DNA from: Mactromeris polynyma
Taxonomy: Eukaryota; Mollusca; Bivalvia; Venerida; Mactridae
Length of the DNA stretch: 64,000 nucleotides
Direction of reading: 5' to 3'
NCBI GenBank assembly: GCA_032209605.1
Contig: JASFXZ010000007.1
Location: 23,992,264-24,056,263 of the forward strand
Below are positions 1 to 10,314 of this stretch, one piece after another (position 1 is the first letter of the stretch; each line of letters begins with the position of its first letter). The notes beneath the pieces are model-generated. The model was not told the origin of the DNA. It made no database searches and saw nothing but the letters and a program-made list of their open reading frames with translations. Made by a program: the position numbers and the translations under genes.

Positions 1-162
1 AAGTGTCTCTATCTAGTAAAGTGTCTCTATCTAGTAAAGTGTCTCTATCTAGTAAAGTGTCTCTATCTAGTAAAGTGTCTCTATCTAGTAAAGTGTCTCT
101 ATATAGTAAAGTGTCTCTATCTAGTAAAGTGTCTCTATCTAGTAAAGTGTCTCTATCTAGTA
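1..162. repeat. 18-bp minisatellite, nine units
   Basis: Nine head-to-tail copies of an 18-base unit (AAGTGTCTCTATCTAGTA). They are nearly identical; the sixth has one change (ATATAG for ATCTAG). The array touches the left edge, so its full length is unknown. Because 18 is a multiple of three, a forward frame stays open as a six-residue repeat, but nothing suggests translation. It lies upstream of a splice acceptor and so most likely sits inside an intron. Confidence 0.95.
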
Positions 163-302
163 TATTCCTGGAGGTAAAACTAATCTGTTTCCATGTAAAT
201 ACTGAAGTGTATCGGGTTCTTTCACTTTCACCCCTACTCACCAATACTTACTTGTGCAATAAATGAAGATAGTACTTTGATTTTTCTTGTTTTTCATTTC
301 AG

Positions 303-382
303 AAATGTTCCAGAGTCGAATACAGGAGCACAAGATGTTTGCTGGACAGAAACGAAGACTTGGCATGAAGTTTAGTGCATGA
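303..382 (+). CDS. Terminal coding exon of an unidentified gene entering from the left
   Basis: A pyrimidine-rich tract followed by CAG at 300-302 makes a strong splice acceptor. The exon begins with two bases that complete a split codon, then reads 25 codons to a TGA at 380-382. The encoded tail is basic and ends KRRLGMKFSA. A 3' UTR with a canonical AATAAA follows at 664-669, which fits a last exon. I do not recognise the protein. The tail looks like the lysine/arginine-rich end of a nuclear or nucleolar protein, but that is only an impression. The rest of the gene lies outside the window. Seen: acceptor, open frame, stop and downstream poly(A) signal. Inferred: that these belong to one transcript. 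The exon is short, so a chance match is possible. Confidence 0.6.
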
Positions 383-690
383 TGTGTTTATCAATATTAA
401 TGCATTTATTTCATTTATGAAGCAATATTTCTTGCTTAATGATTAGTATATACAATTTATCATCACAAGTGATGGATTCTATTCCAAGATCTTTGTGTTA
501 GCCAGTTAAACAAGTGATCAGGACTGAATAATATTAGTTATTAGGTCTGTTACTGACCCTCTATGGAAATATAGGGGGGCTGTAGGATTAATAGGGGGCG
601 AGGCGATATATATACTGGTACCAAGATGTAGTCATTCTTGTCTCTGTCTCATCAAATAAGCCAAATAAAATTCATCATAAATTGTGTGTA
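383..690 (+). other. Probable 3' UTR of the incoming gene
   Basis: Non-coding AT-rich sequence between the stop codon at 380-382 and shortly after the AATAAA at 664-669. No other reading frame or repeat stands out here. The cleavage site is not visible; the end coordinate is an estimate of about 20 bases past the signal. Confidence 0.5.
664..669 (+). promoter_or_regulatory. Poly(A) signal AATAAA
   Basis: Canonical hexamer about 280 bases after the stop of the terminal exon, followed by A/T-rich and then T/G-rich sequence, as expected for a cleavage and polyadenylation region. Confidence 0.5.
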
Positions 691-800
691 TTCACAACAA
701 GTCCCATGATGTTCAATTTGTGGAATGTTATTTTGTTATATTTTATTTTAACTGTTGTTACACAAGACCTAAATCTGCTATAAGATTGCATACTGGTACT

Positions 801-1118
801 GTAAATCACTTTATTTTTGCGACAACATAATTTTCGTGAATTCAAAATTCTCGCGAAAATATGCTTGGGGCCAAAAAAATTGTGCATGTATGAATTTGGT
901 GTACTTGTATATCCGAAGTTGAGTATACTCTGTTATGTATAGTAAGCGATATGAGTGTAGAACGATTTGATTTGAAAATAGATGTTCAAACAACAACACA
1001 AATCATATCCGTCAATCTCAAATTCACGACGTAGAAAAGATTCAAATTGTTCATTTCGCAAAATACTTCTGGGCAAGACTTAAGCGAAAATTTAATGTTG
1101 AGAAAATAAGTGATTTAC
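801..1118. mobile_element. TIR element (MITE-like), GTAAATCACTT ends
   Basis: The left end GTAAATCACTT (801-811) is repeated as its exact reverse complement at 1108-1118. Similarity between the arms continues inward in broken form, with CGAAAATT-type motifs on both sides. There is no coding capacity inside. It looks like an old non-autonomous DNA transposon; the superfamily is not clear. Confidence 0.55.
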
Positions 1119-1402
1119 AACTCTAGATTTTAGCTTGTCTGTTTTCGAAAACAAGAAGAGCCGTGGTTGACGCTTGATCGCCATTATCTGCATCGGCATC
1201 CTCAATAACGTTAAATATTGCATTTAGGTCATTTTGTGAGAACTTATAAGTCCCAGTGGTAATGTAACCTGAAGACAGACCAACGTCTGCATCTGTTTAC
1301 AGTGCTGTTGTTTTGTTTTATTATCATAATAATTATGATATTTATTTGTTATATTTGTTTTCATTCTGTTGGGCATACATACAGATTGATGATAAGAAAT
1401 CT

Positions 1403-1953
1403 GGGGCCTAATTCACGAACATTCTGACTGAAATTCAGACTTGAAGAATTGATCCAGTATTGTTGTTTCATAAACATCTGTAATAAGAGCCATTGCAATG
1501 TAAAACCGATATCATATTACTAACGGTCAAAACCTCTAAAATAGCCTGATTGTTAAAAAAACTGGATTTTTTTTTTTAATTTTATAATGTATTAACATCT
1601 TTCTTCAACTAATATGGATTAATACATTATGAGTTAATTGTTTATTATTGCATGTTTATTGATGTTTTAACTATAGGAATTACATTTTTCATGTTTTGTT
1701 AGGTAAACAAATGAACAAAAAATGAGCATAGTATTACTTTAAACTTTAAAATGTTAAATGCAATTTTTGCTCCAACCTTGTTACTACAGTATGGATTTTA
1801 AAACACATTGGTAAAACTGTAGAGGAGGTAACAACAATTACTTAGACAAAATTGTATTTGTTTACATTTAATGAAACGGAAAGACTGGTGAATATTACTT
1901 ATGCAAATTTAAAGTCTGAGTTTCAGTCTTAAAAAGTTTGTGAATAAGGCCCC
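1403..1953. mobile_element. TIR element with GGGGCC ends
   Basis: Left end GGGGCCTAATTCACGAAC (from 1403) and right end GTGAATAAGGCCCC (to 1953) form imperfect inverted repeats about 40 bases long; both arms also carry matching CAGACTT / AAGTCTGAG motifs. The interior is AT-rich with no open frame. It directly abuts the next element and shares its GGCCCC terminus. Confidence 0.65.
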
Positions 1954-2823
1954 GCATTCACAAACAATCAGTTTTCAGGATCAAGATCACATAGTGTTTG
2001 TTTCAATCTTTGTAAAAAATGTTACTCAAAACCACGGATCTATATACCATGGATTCGTGACAGGCTGATATTTGTGCTCAACTTGCTTGAAATGACGGCA
2101 ACGGCGAGATTTCCCAGCCGAGATTTAACAATCGGAACACCTCTAAAATGTTTACCAAATGATGAGAAAAAATTGCTATGTCCGCCATCTTCTTGCTGAA
2201 TCGAGAGAATTTCACTTTTTGATCCGCCGAAATCGTGATGATTACTACAGCTAAACATTTCTTAATGGTATTTATATATATTGAGTTTATCCTGTTGTTT
2301 ATGCATTTTTTGGTTCAACACCTAGTTGTTCGACGAAACGAGCGTCGTTTAATCGGCTGAAATTTCGATTTCGATATATAGTCTTCAAAAATAGTCATAT
2401 GTACAAACATGTTTATATATGTGATATCAGCCTGTCATGAATCCATGGTATATAGGTCCGTGTCAAAACTAAATATTTTTACATATTGTGACAGATAGAA
2501 CATTTTGCCAAACTGTTCAGACATTAAATTCAGATTTCATGTTTATTAAGAAAAAGATGGAAACTGATCAGTTTTGACCGATTCTGGAAAAGTGATCGTG
2601 ATTTGATCTAGATCAGTGTCAGTCGTAAATATTATCAATTAATTTCTCGACTACAAGGTAAAGTTTTGTATGTTTTCACAATGTTAAGTAGAAGAGTTAG
2701 GGGTATTTTTGTGTACACTTATGAAAAGTACTGAAAAAAGTGATTAATTGCTTCGCGAAATTGGCAAATATTTTGATGGATCAACTTGATCCAGATCAGT
2801 TAATATTTTGTGAAAATGGGGCC
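1948..2823. mobile_element. Second GGCCCC-ended TIR element, split by a nested insertion
   Basis: The left end GGCCCCGCATTCACAAAC at 1948 pairs imperfectly with the right end TTTTGTGAAAATGGGGCC at 2823; further in, GGATCAAG-type motifs also pair. The element is interrupted by a different TIR element at 2033-2462. Without that insert and one copy of its target duplication it would be about 439 bases. It appears related to the element at 1403-1953. Confidence 0.55.
2033..2462. mobile_element. Nested TIR element with 39-bp inverted repeats and 7-bp target duplication
   Basis: Ends at 2033-2071 and 2424-2462 are reverse complements over 39 bases with about two mismatches; they begin CACGGA and end CCGTG. 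The seven bases TCAAAAC flank both sides (2026-2032 and 2463-2469), a perfect target-site duplication. The minus-strand frame inside is short, starts in one TIR and resembles no known transposase. A fragment of its right half recurs at 3001-3046. Confidence 0.8.
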
Positions 2824-3000
2824 AGGTCTATCTGCAAACATATAATGAAGACTTGTTTCTCTCATTATGTGTTAATCTTCATTCCTTGTATATCATTCCA
2901 TTCATCATACATGTACATGTAAATCTATATTGTCCATGTAGAATATTTATATGAAATTTGTCATTGTTATACAATATAGAAAATAATCACTGTGCATTAT

Positions 3001-3046
3001 ATAGTCGTCAAAAATAGTCATATGTACAAACATGTTTATATATGTG
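3001..3046. repeat. Fragment of the nested TIR element
   Basis: Near-identical direct copy of bases 2378-2423, including the stretch AGTCATATGTACAAACATG. The similarity stops just before the TIR would begin, so this is a truncated second copy of the same family. Confidence 0.7.
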
Positions 3047-3729
3047 AAATATATCGTAACCGGAAAAAGTCATGGTAATGCATGTTAAAATAATTCACTA
3101 AAATAAACAGTATTCATAACCCAAGCAATATGGCGTTTAGACATCTCGAGTTTGTTACGCAATTCTGTGAATTTTTAAAAAATTCTTATTCTTGTAAAAG
3201 GCTGTTTTAGCTGAAGTATTGATTTTTAGTGTTTATTTTTGTGAATTATTTTATACTTTTAAATTTTATCAGTATGTGTCAAAATATCTTGATATATCGT
3301 ATATGTGTACATGAGTACTGAAAATGATAACCAGTCGTACCTATCTGATATATTTGTACATTTAATCAGTTGAGCTGTCGTATTGTTTATTGCTGTTTTA
3401 AACATAAATGTGACAGACTTGTTTGTATGAAAACTTTCTTTTTTATCACAAATGGTGTGTATCCAAATACTGACAGAAATAGGTAAAGAAATAATGATTT
3501 AAGAAAATATGTTACATAAATATTTCTGTTACCTGATTTGATTCTTACCAGAATGGCGCTTGGGTCATGGAATTATTTGTTATGTCTATATTGTACTTCA
3601 TGTATGTTTTAAGAATTTATTCTGAAATTCAACGCTGTGCTCAAGTCTTGTACTGCTCTCAGATATTTATCGGAAACTTATTTTTCCAGAGCTGATTGCA
3701 CAAAGTGATTTTACAAATTTGTGTGTATA
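3047..3729. other. No gene or repeat recognised
   Basis: AT-rich sequence with stops in all frames. I see no inverted repeat, tandem repeat or coding segment here that I can support. Confidence 0.5.
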
Positions 3730-3918
3730 CAGTCAAACCTGTGTTAAAGACCACCTGCAAACAAAGACCATTATTGCAAAACCTGTCTGCAAAGACCACC
3801 AATTTTATCTCCCATCAGACCATTTTCAATGATATTTAATCTGTTAATAGAAACCACCTGTAAACAAAGACCACATTTTGCTGTTACCATGGGTGGTCTT
3901 TACAGACAGGTTTGACTG
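3730..3918. mobile_element. Mariner-type MITE, CAGTCAAACCTGT ends, TA target
   Basis: The ends CAGTCAAACCTGT (from 3730) and ACAGGTTTGACTG (to 3918) are perfect inverted repeats, each flanked by TA. Inside are repeated AAAGACCAC motifs in both orientations. It resembles the CAGTAAAACCTC family found elsewhere in the window and is probably a sister family. TA target choice suggests mobilisation by a Tc1/mariner transposase. Confidence 0.8.
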
Positions 3919-4447
3919 TATTTAATATCTACATGTCAGGCTAGAGGCTAGTACATAGCCTCAGTTTGTTAGGGTTTATCATCAGGGTGAACTTGATTCT
4001 AAATGTTGGTATAACTTTGTATGAAGTCAAATTGTGGTATATTTATTCTGTATGTTGTTTAACACCTTCCATATGTTCTGAATCTGTTAGAAGCTTGATG
4101 TTTATTGTCTTCATCTCTTCATTATATAAGCTACGCCACTCATGAAAATATATGTTTCTTTTGACCACTCGTGAAATTAAATTCGATCTTCCATCGAAAT
4201 CAACAACCTTCCTCTATTTATTACACATTTTCTCTGCTACTGTTGTAAAACTGTTAAACGTTGAGAAAAATGTAGAAACTTTGTCTGCATATTCACTGAA
4301 AGAATGAAGTAAATTTTTTGTTTTGGTTGATGCTGGCCATTGAATATGGGACTGGTCAAGGAGGAAATGATGTGTGCTCTATAAACTCAGCTGATTTAAA
4401 ACAACATTATACACCGTGAACAATGCATCGTTTAATTTGTAAATATA

Positions 4448-4600
4448 CAGTGAAACCACGGTAATAAGACCACCATTGGTTCTGAAGAATGTCCGTTTTA
4501 GTTGTGAGGTGGTGAGAATGTATAGTAAAACTCTGGAGGACATTTATAAACTGGTCCAGGAATAATTACGGTCTTATTAACAAGGTCGTCTTAATTTCCC
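4448..4600. mobile_element. Decayed member of the CAGTRAAACC MITE family
   Basis: Begins TA-CAGTGAAACCACGGTAATA with the family's AAGACCACC motif just inside, and later has GGTCTTATTAA. The right end is not recognisable, so the boundary is approximate. An internal segment with AGTAAAACTCTGGAGG suggests rearrangement. Confidence 0.45.
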
Positions 4601-5364
4601 CCGATTATCTTTAAGTGCGTGTTTGTTGTACTTGTAAAATAGAAATGCTTTTTGTGTCCTATGGACACACTGGTAAATGTTAGAAGTATTATGTAATAGT
4701 GTAGACATTTTAACAGACTGATATTACCGTTTGTGTAGTCAGAATGGTGTTACTGTAGTCTTGCGCTGAGCAATTAATTTGCTTTTAATGACTTTTTTGT
4801 TACCATGGTAACTGTTGTATTGGTAACTGCTCCCGCTACAATCAATGTATCAGCATTAACATGTAAATATATAAATGTTCTGTTACTAATTGAAGTGTCA
4901 TGATATGTCTGAAGTCGACCATGATATATTGCAATAAGTTGGCAACATATATGTACCACAATATATTACTTGATTAACCTATGATACAACTGTAGATTAA
5001 TTTCATACAAATGTGTTGCAAAATTAAACCTGCATAAACTCAAACAAAACTCTTCTTTTACAGTTTTTGAATAGTAATCATAATATTTTCATGACGAGAA
5101 AGTAGAAGGAACTGACTAATATGTGGTTATTTCGTATTTATTGTGGAAGTTGGTTGATTAATTTCATATCATGGTGCAATACAGCATGGCTGCATAGTGC
5201 GATATACAAATGTACAGGTAAATTGAAATATGGTGAGATCCCTAGTTAATGGTACGAGTCCCACATGAAATTGTTTTTATGTGATGTAGGATTGTGGTAA
5301 GGACAGAGGTTATTACAGAACCATTGCTTTCTTGTCATTTGCTTTTAATAAGTCTTATTCCCGG
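4601..5364. other. No gene recognised
   Basis: AT-rich sequence with only short chance frames. The motif GTCCTATGGACAC near 4657 is a small palindrome that recurs as CTTATGGACACA near 8317, hinting at a shared dispersed repeat. Confidence 0.4.
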
Positions 5365-5630
5365 TAGCGCCATTGACCGATTTTTCGTGTTTCTCAAACA
5401 TGACTTTATTTCACTATTAACTACAGCTGGTGTTAAGTGCTGTGTTGCGGATGTAAAAATTCGCCCCGTACTTCGTCCAAAGTGTTGTTTACCTAATCAT
5501 AAATTAATATATGATAAATTTACACGAAAATGACGTCAGGTCACTGTGGTGTAGTGGTTAGCATAACGGACCTGCAATCCGTAGACCTAGCGCCATTGAG
5601 TGATTTTTCTCAAACATGACTTTATTTTTA
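5365..5630. repeat. Direct repeat pair flanking a tRNA-like fragment
   Basis: TAGCGCCATTGA followed by GATTTTTC and CTCAAACATGACTTTATTT occurs at 5365-5412 and again at 5588-5630 in the same orientation. The second copy starts right where a tRNA-like fragment ends. This could be a small duplication or a trace of insertion. Confidence 0.6.
5539..5587 (+). repeat. tRNA-like fragment, probably from a SINE
   Basis: Contains a box-A-like TGGTGTAGTGG and an anticodon-arm-like ACGGA/TCCGT stem with a seven-base loop. The base before the would-be anticodon TGC is C, not the T needed in a true tRNA. The T arm and acceptor 3' half are missing. A related GCAATCCGTAGAC segment occurs at 24,985-24,997. 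I read this as a truncated tRNA-derived SINE head, not a working tRNA. Confidence 0.55.
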
Positions 5631-5873
5631 TATATTCAAGAATTTTATTTATGACAAAAGACCATCTCTCCAATTCTAGAGTAATTACATATGTTGATCC
5701 TTTCCTGATAGCATTACAGCAAGTATGGCTTATTGAAACTAACAGAACTCTAGTCATGTGTCTACACCAATTAAACTTTTGTCGAATGATATATTATCCA
5801 TAGGAATCATTTATTGTGTGTCCTATCTGCAAAATTGTTATACATGTATGTGCTGTATTTTAAAATCGAACAT

Positions 5874-6222
5874 TGTATCGTCTTATGACATTGTTTTAAG
5901 CTACTGAAATTGTTGTTCTATTTTTCATAATGATTTTATTTAGAATGATTTTTTCTAATTTTTCAATATTTGAGTTTTTATGAGTGAGCATTTTAGTGCT
6001 TTGTTATGTTTAAGATGATGTTTTGTATCATCTTACGACATTGTTTTAAGCTACTGAAATTGTTGTTCTATTTTTCATAATGATTTTATTTAGAATGATT
6101 TTTTTCTAATTTTCAATATTTGAGTTTTTATGAGTGAGCGTTTTAGTGCTTTGTTATGTTTTAGATGGTGTTTTGTATCGTCTTATGACATTGTTTTAAG
6201 CTACTGAAATTGTTGTTCTATC
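5874..6222. repeat. 150-bp tandem repeat, about 2.3 copies
   Basis: The segment beginning TCTTATGACATTGTTTTAAG starts at 5881, 6031 and 6181, an exact spacing of 150. The first two copies are nearly identical; the third stops after about 40 bases. Central tandem repeats of this size are typical of some bivalve non-autonomous Helitron-like (pearl-type) elements, but I cannot see element ends that prove that origin. Confidence 0.9.
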
Positions 6223-6761
6223 CACCGAAAATATCAAATTCTTCAAATAATGATATAGATAAACTGCACTTATATATATTAGTATGCAAGCTCTGCTTGT
6301 CTTCATTCCAATGTTGAGTGTTCTTGGTGTTCATGTCGTTAAATATATTCCAGATTTATGGTGCAATAATTATTATACATAGGTATGCTTTCTACAGTCT
6401 TACCGACTGTTTGTTTCCATTGAGCAAATACTTCTGATTTTTGTGTGATTACAATTCACGTTTTGTAACTAATGGCAACCCATTTGAATAAGTTTTTGTT
6501 GTATTGTTGTAAATGAAGCAGTTGCTGATATAATTTAAAACACAATGCCTAATTAATGCCATAGGTTATCCAATGAAATTACAATGTCGCTCATAAATTT
6601 TGTGTATCGGCATAGCGCCGTTTTCAAGATATAAAACTCTTAAGCAAGCATTGTGATAGTATCTTGAATTCGTAGTGAACTTGGTTTTTTTATTTTGAAT
6701 TTAAAAATAGCTCAAAAATTACAAGACTATAGAAAGCTGATTTAAGATTTATCTTGTCATC

Positions 6762-6985
6762 ATTACTATATGTCAGTGTAATCTATTGATTGGTTATAAA
6801 GGTCTAATCCACAGGAGATTGTCACAAGTTCTCTCCCTTTATCCCTTCTATAGTATATGGATATCTATGTCTATATATATATACATATACTATAGAAGGG
6901 AAGTAGAAGGGGAGAGAACTTGTGACAATCTCCTGTGGGTTAGACCTTTATAACCAATTGATATATTACACCGACATATTGTAAT
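6762..6985. mobile_element. Long hairpin (foldback) element with about 100-bp arms
   Basis: Two arms (about 6762-6862 and 6884-6985) are reverse complements almost throughout, including GGTCTAA, CACAGGAGATTGTCACAAG and TTCTCTCCC blocks. They are separated by a short AT-rich centre of TATATA repeats. There is no coding content. A partial third arm copy lies at 7234-7284. A transcript would fold into a near-perfect double strand. Confidence 0.85.
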
Positions 6986-7233
6986 ATATTTAGAGGTTAT
7001 TATACAGGGCTGTTGTGCCTTAAGGCGATATTGGCATACCAGGTGAGATATTGGCCCGAGGGCACCCTAAACAATGACGTCACACTGAAAGTATGCCAAA
7101 TATCCGGTATTCGGCACACCAGGTCACATGATCATAGATATTGGCCTCACGTTGTCCATGTACGTTTATGTACTGTGCAAATTTGTTACTATATTAAGTG
7201 ACATAAGCAATAAAGACCTATATAAACATATAA

Positions 7234-7284
7234 TATAGAAGGGATAAAGGGAGAGAACTAGTGACAATCTCCTGTGGTCTAACC
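7234..7284. repeat. Extra partial arm of the foldback element
   Basis: Matches the right arm of the 6762-6985 hairpin from TATAGAAGGG through GTGACAATCTCCTGTGG, in the same orientation as that right arm. The intervening 250 bases have no recognised function. Confidence 0.75.
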
Positions 7285-7476
7285 AGAGTTATTCATTTCT
7301 TTACTTGGCTCGCTAGTAGTTGGTCTTTACCACCAAATATTTTAGGCTGGAAAAGATGTCTGCCTCCTACATATCCTGACTGACATTTATATTTTCTTCC
7401 AAACACAGATTGTTTTATAGTCCAAAATCCTGCAAGTCAGGTATCTCTATCCCTACTCAAATTATATGGCATGATG

Positions 7477-7695
7477 TATACTCGGTACATTTCTAAAACA
7501 CATTTTTTTTACCTACAATGCCTCATTAAATTTCATTTTATTACTTCTAAAACTCATTTTATACAAAAATACTTGTCAATTGTCATTGCGTACACACGCA
7601 ATTATGTCTTATCAAGTTCTTTTCTTGTATCCTAAAAGCCATTAAATGAAAATTTAGAAATCCCATATTATGTGTTATTAAAGGTACCGAGTATA
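7477..7695. mobile_element. Short TIR element, TATACTCGGTAC ends
   Basis: TATACTCGGTAC at 7477-7488 is matched by its exact reverse complement at 7684-7695. The interior is AT-rich with no frame. The ends closely resemble those of the 238-bp elements at 44,937 and 56,685 (TATACTCAGTAC), so these may be one family. Confidence 0.65.
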
Positions 7696-8059
7696 TTTTT
7701 AAAAATCAAAATTCTTCTTACTGACTCAACTGTTTTTCAGAATGTTACAGGAAACAGACCCCTTTATTCTATTCCGTGAGACTTTCAGGGTAAATATTGT
7801 AAAACTTGTTTTATTTGGTCAAGTTTTCATGCATGTACAATGTGCATATATTGTCATTTATAATGGTCGTGGTTATTTCCCTTTTTTTCAATCGTATAAA
7901 TACTGTTCTGCGAAAAAGCATCAAGCACATGTCATGATCTATGTATGTTTTGGAAAACTTGTTTTGTCAATGCGTGTCGTGTATATTTATTTATGATGAG
8001 GTAATTTTACATAGATACCTATAGCATAATGAAATTGTAATATATTTATTATATGAATA

Positions 8060-8335
8060 TATTTTTTGACTTATCCACCTTGAATGTCAAAAATATTTGA
8101 TGCCCTCATCATTTGTAGAATGGCAAAGGGGCATATAGTTTTACCTCTGTCTGTCCGGGCAACACATTCGTTTTGTATCAATAATTCTAGAAATGGTGGA
8201 TGGATTCAATTTGTATTGGGCACAGAAGCATTGAGTAATAAAATGCAGGTCAGTTTTGGAGGAGTTATGGCCCTTTTTTGCATTCTACTGAAAAGCTGAT
8301 AGCGGGGCATCTGTGTCTTATGGACACATCTAGGT
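8060..8335 (+). repeat. Probable dispersed repeat with GGAGTTATGGCCC motif
   Basis: Carries TTTTGGAGGAGTTATGGCCC, then GGGGCATCTGTGTC and a small palindrome around TTATGGACAC. I recall similar strings as widely dispersed in bivalve genomes; within this window only the palindrome recurs (near 4657). Boundaries are guesses and the open frame across it is probably incidental. Confidence 0.35.
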
Positions 8336-8493
8336 AAATATACTTATAATATATCTTTATTTGTATACTACCTTGAAGGATCATGTTTATTGTTGTAACA
8401 TGGAAGTATATCTTATTTTTGTTTGTTTATTGCTACCTTATTTTAAAGTTTCATTCCATTATAATTATAAATAGGGGATCCAACGGGGGAGGG

Positions 8494-8528
8494 GGGGGGG
8501 GGGCACATCTGGCATGTGCCCCCCCCCC
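8494..8528. repeat. G10/C10 perfect hairpin
   Basis: Ten G followed by CACAT (8494-8508), loop CTGGC, then ATGTG followed by ten C (8514-8528): a perfect 15-bp stem with a 5-base loop. The G run extends further left, with GGGGGA before it. It is strikingly GC-rich in an AT-rich region and could form a very stable hairpin or G-quadruplex. Confidence 0.9.
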
Positions 8529-8855
8529 GCCCCTTAAATTCCACAACCATACATTAATGTCTGAGCATAAATACGAAAATATACAAAGATCATTAATTAT
8601 TAGATTTTCAAATTAGAAATTCTAATTTATTGTGGCATTATATTCTATAATGAGGATGTTTATATATATGCTATGTAGTAATATCCCCTTAACACAGAAT
8701 AAAACACCATCATTGTCCCTTTATAAGGCTTGAGTACAACCAAAAGTTATGCCCCCCTGGAACCAACCCTCATTTGTACTGTTTTCAAGCAATCCAGCAT
8801 TATAAGAAGAGGAATCACAATATGCCTAAATAGTACCTCAATATATAACATATTA

Positions 8856-8889
8856 ACGTAAGATGTAACGGTAGACTTATATCTTACGT
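8856..8889. repeat. Short stable hairpin
   Basis: ACGTAAGAT at 8856-8864 pairs exactly with ATCTTACGT at 8881-8889. With one G-T pair and three more pairs inside, the stem is 13 bp with an 8-base loop. No function is evident. Confidence 0.7.
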
Positions 8890-9769
8890 GAACCTTTATT
8901 GTGCATCCACCAATGTCCAGCAATAAGGGGGGACACTTAGATTTAACCTAGTTCAACTGAAAATCCTTCAAATGTGCTGCAGAAAAAAAACAATTGTAAG
9001 CCAAATCAAACAATTATCATTTTTATGTCATGTTTTGCCTTGTAATCTACATGTCACCAGTGAAGATCGCAGAGTTAAAATGATGTGAAATGATGGCAAT
9101 TGTCTTTTCATTGATAATGTGGCCAATCGTTCACCCATAGTTTATACATTATACAATAGAACTGTCCACAAATTAAAACAACCAAGGTGGGCAGGCATTG
9201 TTGTCTTTATTTAGTTGTAAGAAATATGTTTGAACTAAATGTTCAACACACAAAGTGAAAAACTGAACAAGTTGTAAGTGTTATTCAAATTGATTTTTAC
9301 TATCCGGACATATTTTTATAGATACAAACTTTTATTATAACAATGTGTGTGAAAGAATGCATTACTTTTAATGGATGTATATATCTGTTCAATATATTGT
9401 TATCAATTTGTGTATGGGTGTCTATCCAGACAATCTATATCATCTACACATTTATCATTCTATTCTATTGTAAGCAACATATATACATGTCTATTGTTGT
9501 TGACTTTTTTTACTTACTTTGTTGTTAAGCGTGTCTTGTTAATTAAATTTATTAGAACTATCATGACTTGTGTTATACAATTTTCATACACATATCAAGT
9601 GGATGTGTATAAACTACTCAACATCTGTAATCGGTCATTCAGGAATTCGGTGTACTGCGTCACAGCATTTACAGGGGTTTATCATTGTTTTTCTGGCAGT
9701 TTTGTCTCATGATAATCCGTATGATCCTAAATATGACTTCGAAACAATTTAAAAACTTGATTAACGACT
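8890..9769. other. No gene recognised
   Basis: AT-rich sequence. Overlapping frames around 9343-9752 are rich in cysteine, isoleucine and tyrosine, as expected from unselected AT-rich DNA, and lack any recognisable domain. Confidence 0.45.
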
Positions 9770-9774
9770 AAAAC

Positions 9775-10130
9775 GTTTCATTATACTATGGAATACGTCG
9801 AGGAAATGAAATTCTGGAAAAAGATAATTTTGTAAATAAAGTGTGATTTCTGGATTCTGAAACACCCCTCTTACTTGTAAGACACAAATATTACGTCTCC
9901 CATCCAGCCTATCTATACAAAACCTTGACTCGTCAGTGAAACAAACACCTTTCCATGGCTGAAATTCTGGCATCTACCAGACGTCGACGCACAGTGGATA
10001 GACTAATGCGTTACTGGTTATATCACCTTGTTTCCTTGACAGTCAGTGTTGCTGTTTCGGAAGTGCGTAAGGACAATATGGCGGTCTTGTTGACAAGACG
10101 ATACACTTGGGTCCTGGACGAAGAAGATCA
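9775..10130 (-). pseudogene. Decayed Tc1/mariner transposase fragment
   Basis: Read on the minus strand, two blocks match the Tc1-like transposase pattern in the right order. Near 10,054-10,089 the translation gives QDRHIVLTHFRN, the end of the helix-turn-helix region. At about 9,895-9,962 it gives WKGVCFTDESRFCIDRLDGR, the motif around the first catalytic aspartate (FTDESRF) with the conserved DGRR after it. Between and after the blocks there are in-frame stops and frame shifts, and the second and third catalytic acidic residues are not found. The known family reaction is cut-and-paste transposition into TA targets; this copy cannot perform it. I could not identify its TIRs. It shows that mariner-type transposons, the likely drivers of the TA-flanked MITEs here, have been present in this genome. 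Confidence 0.8.
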
Positions 10131-10314
10131 GCAACATAGTCTGTTTCTTTGTGTTATCTTACTAACCGCATGATAGTGGAGTGAGAACAATGCATAATAC
10201 CATATCGACGGCTTAATGACATTGGGCGTCATTTAAACGTCCCATAACGTGAATAAAGTATTTTGTTGACGTTTATACGAGTATAGTCTAAAGCTAAGTC
10301 ATAGCTGTTATCAC

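Noticed and set aside
1..162. CRISPR array
   Set aside because: The repeats are directly adjacent with no spacers; the context is animal nuclear DNA.
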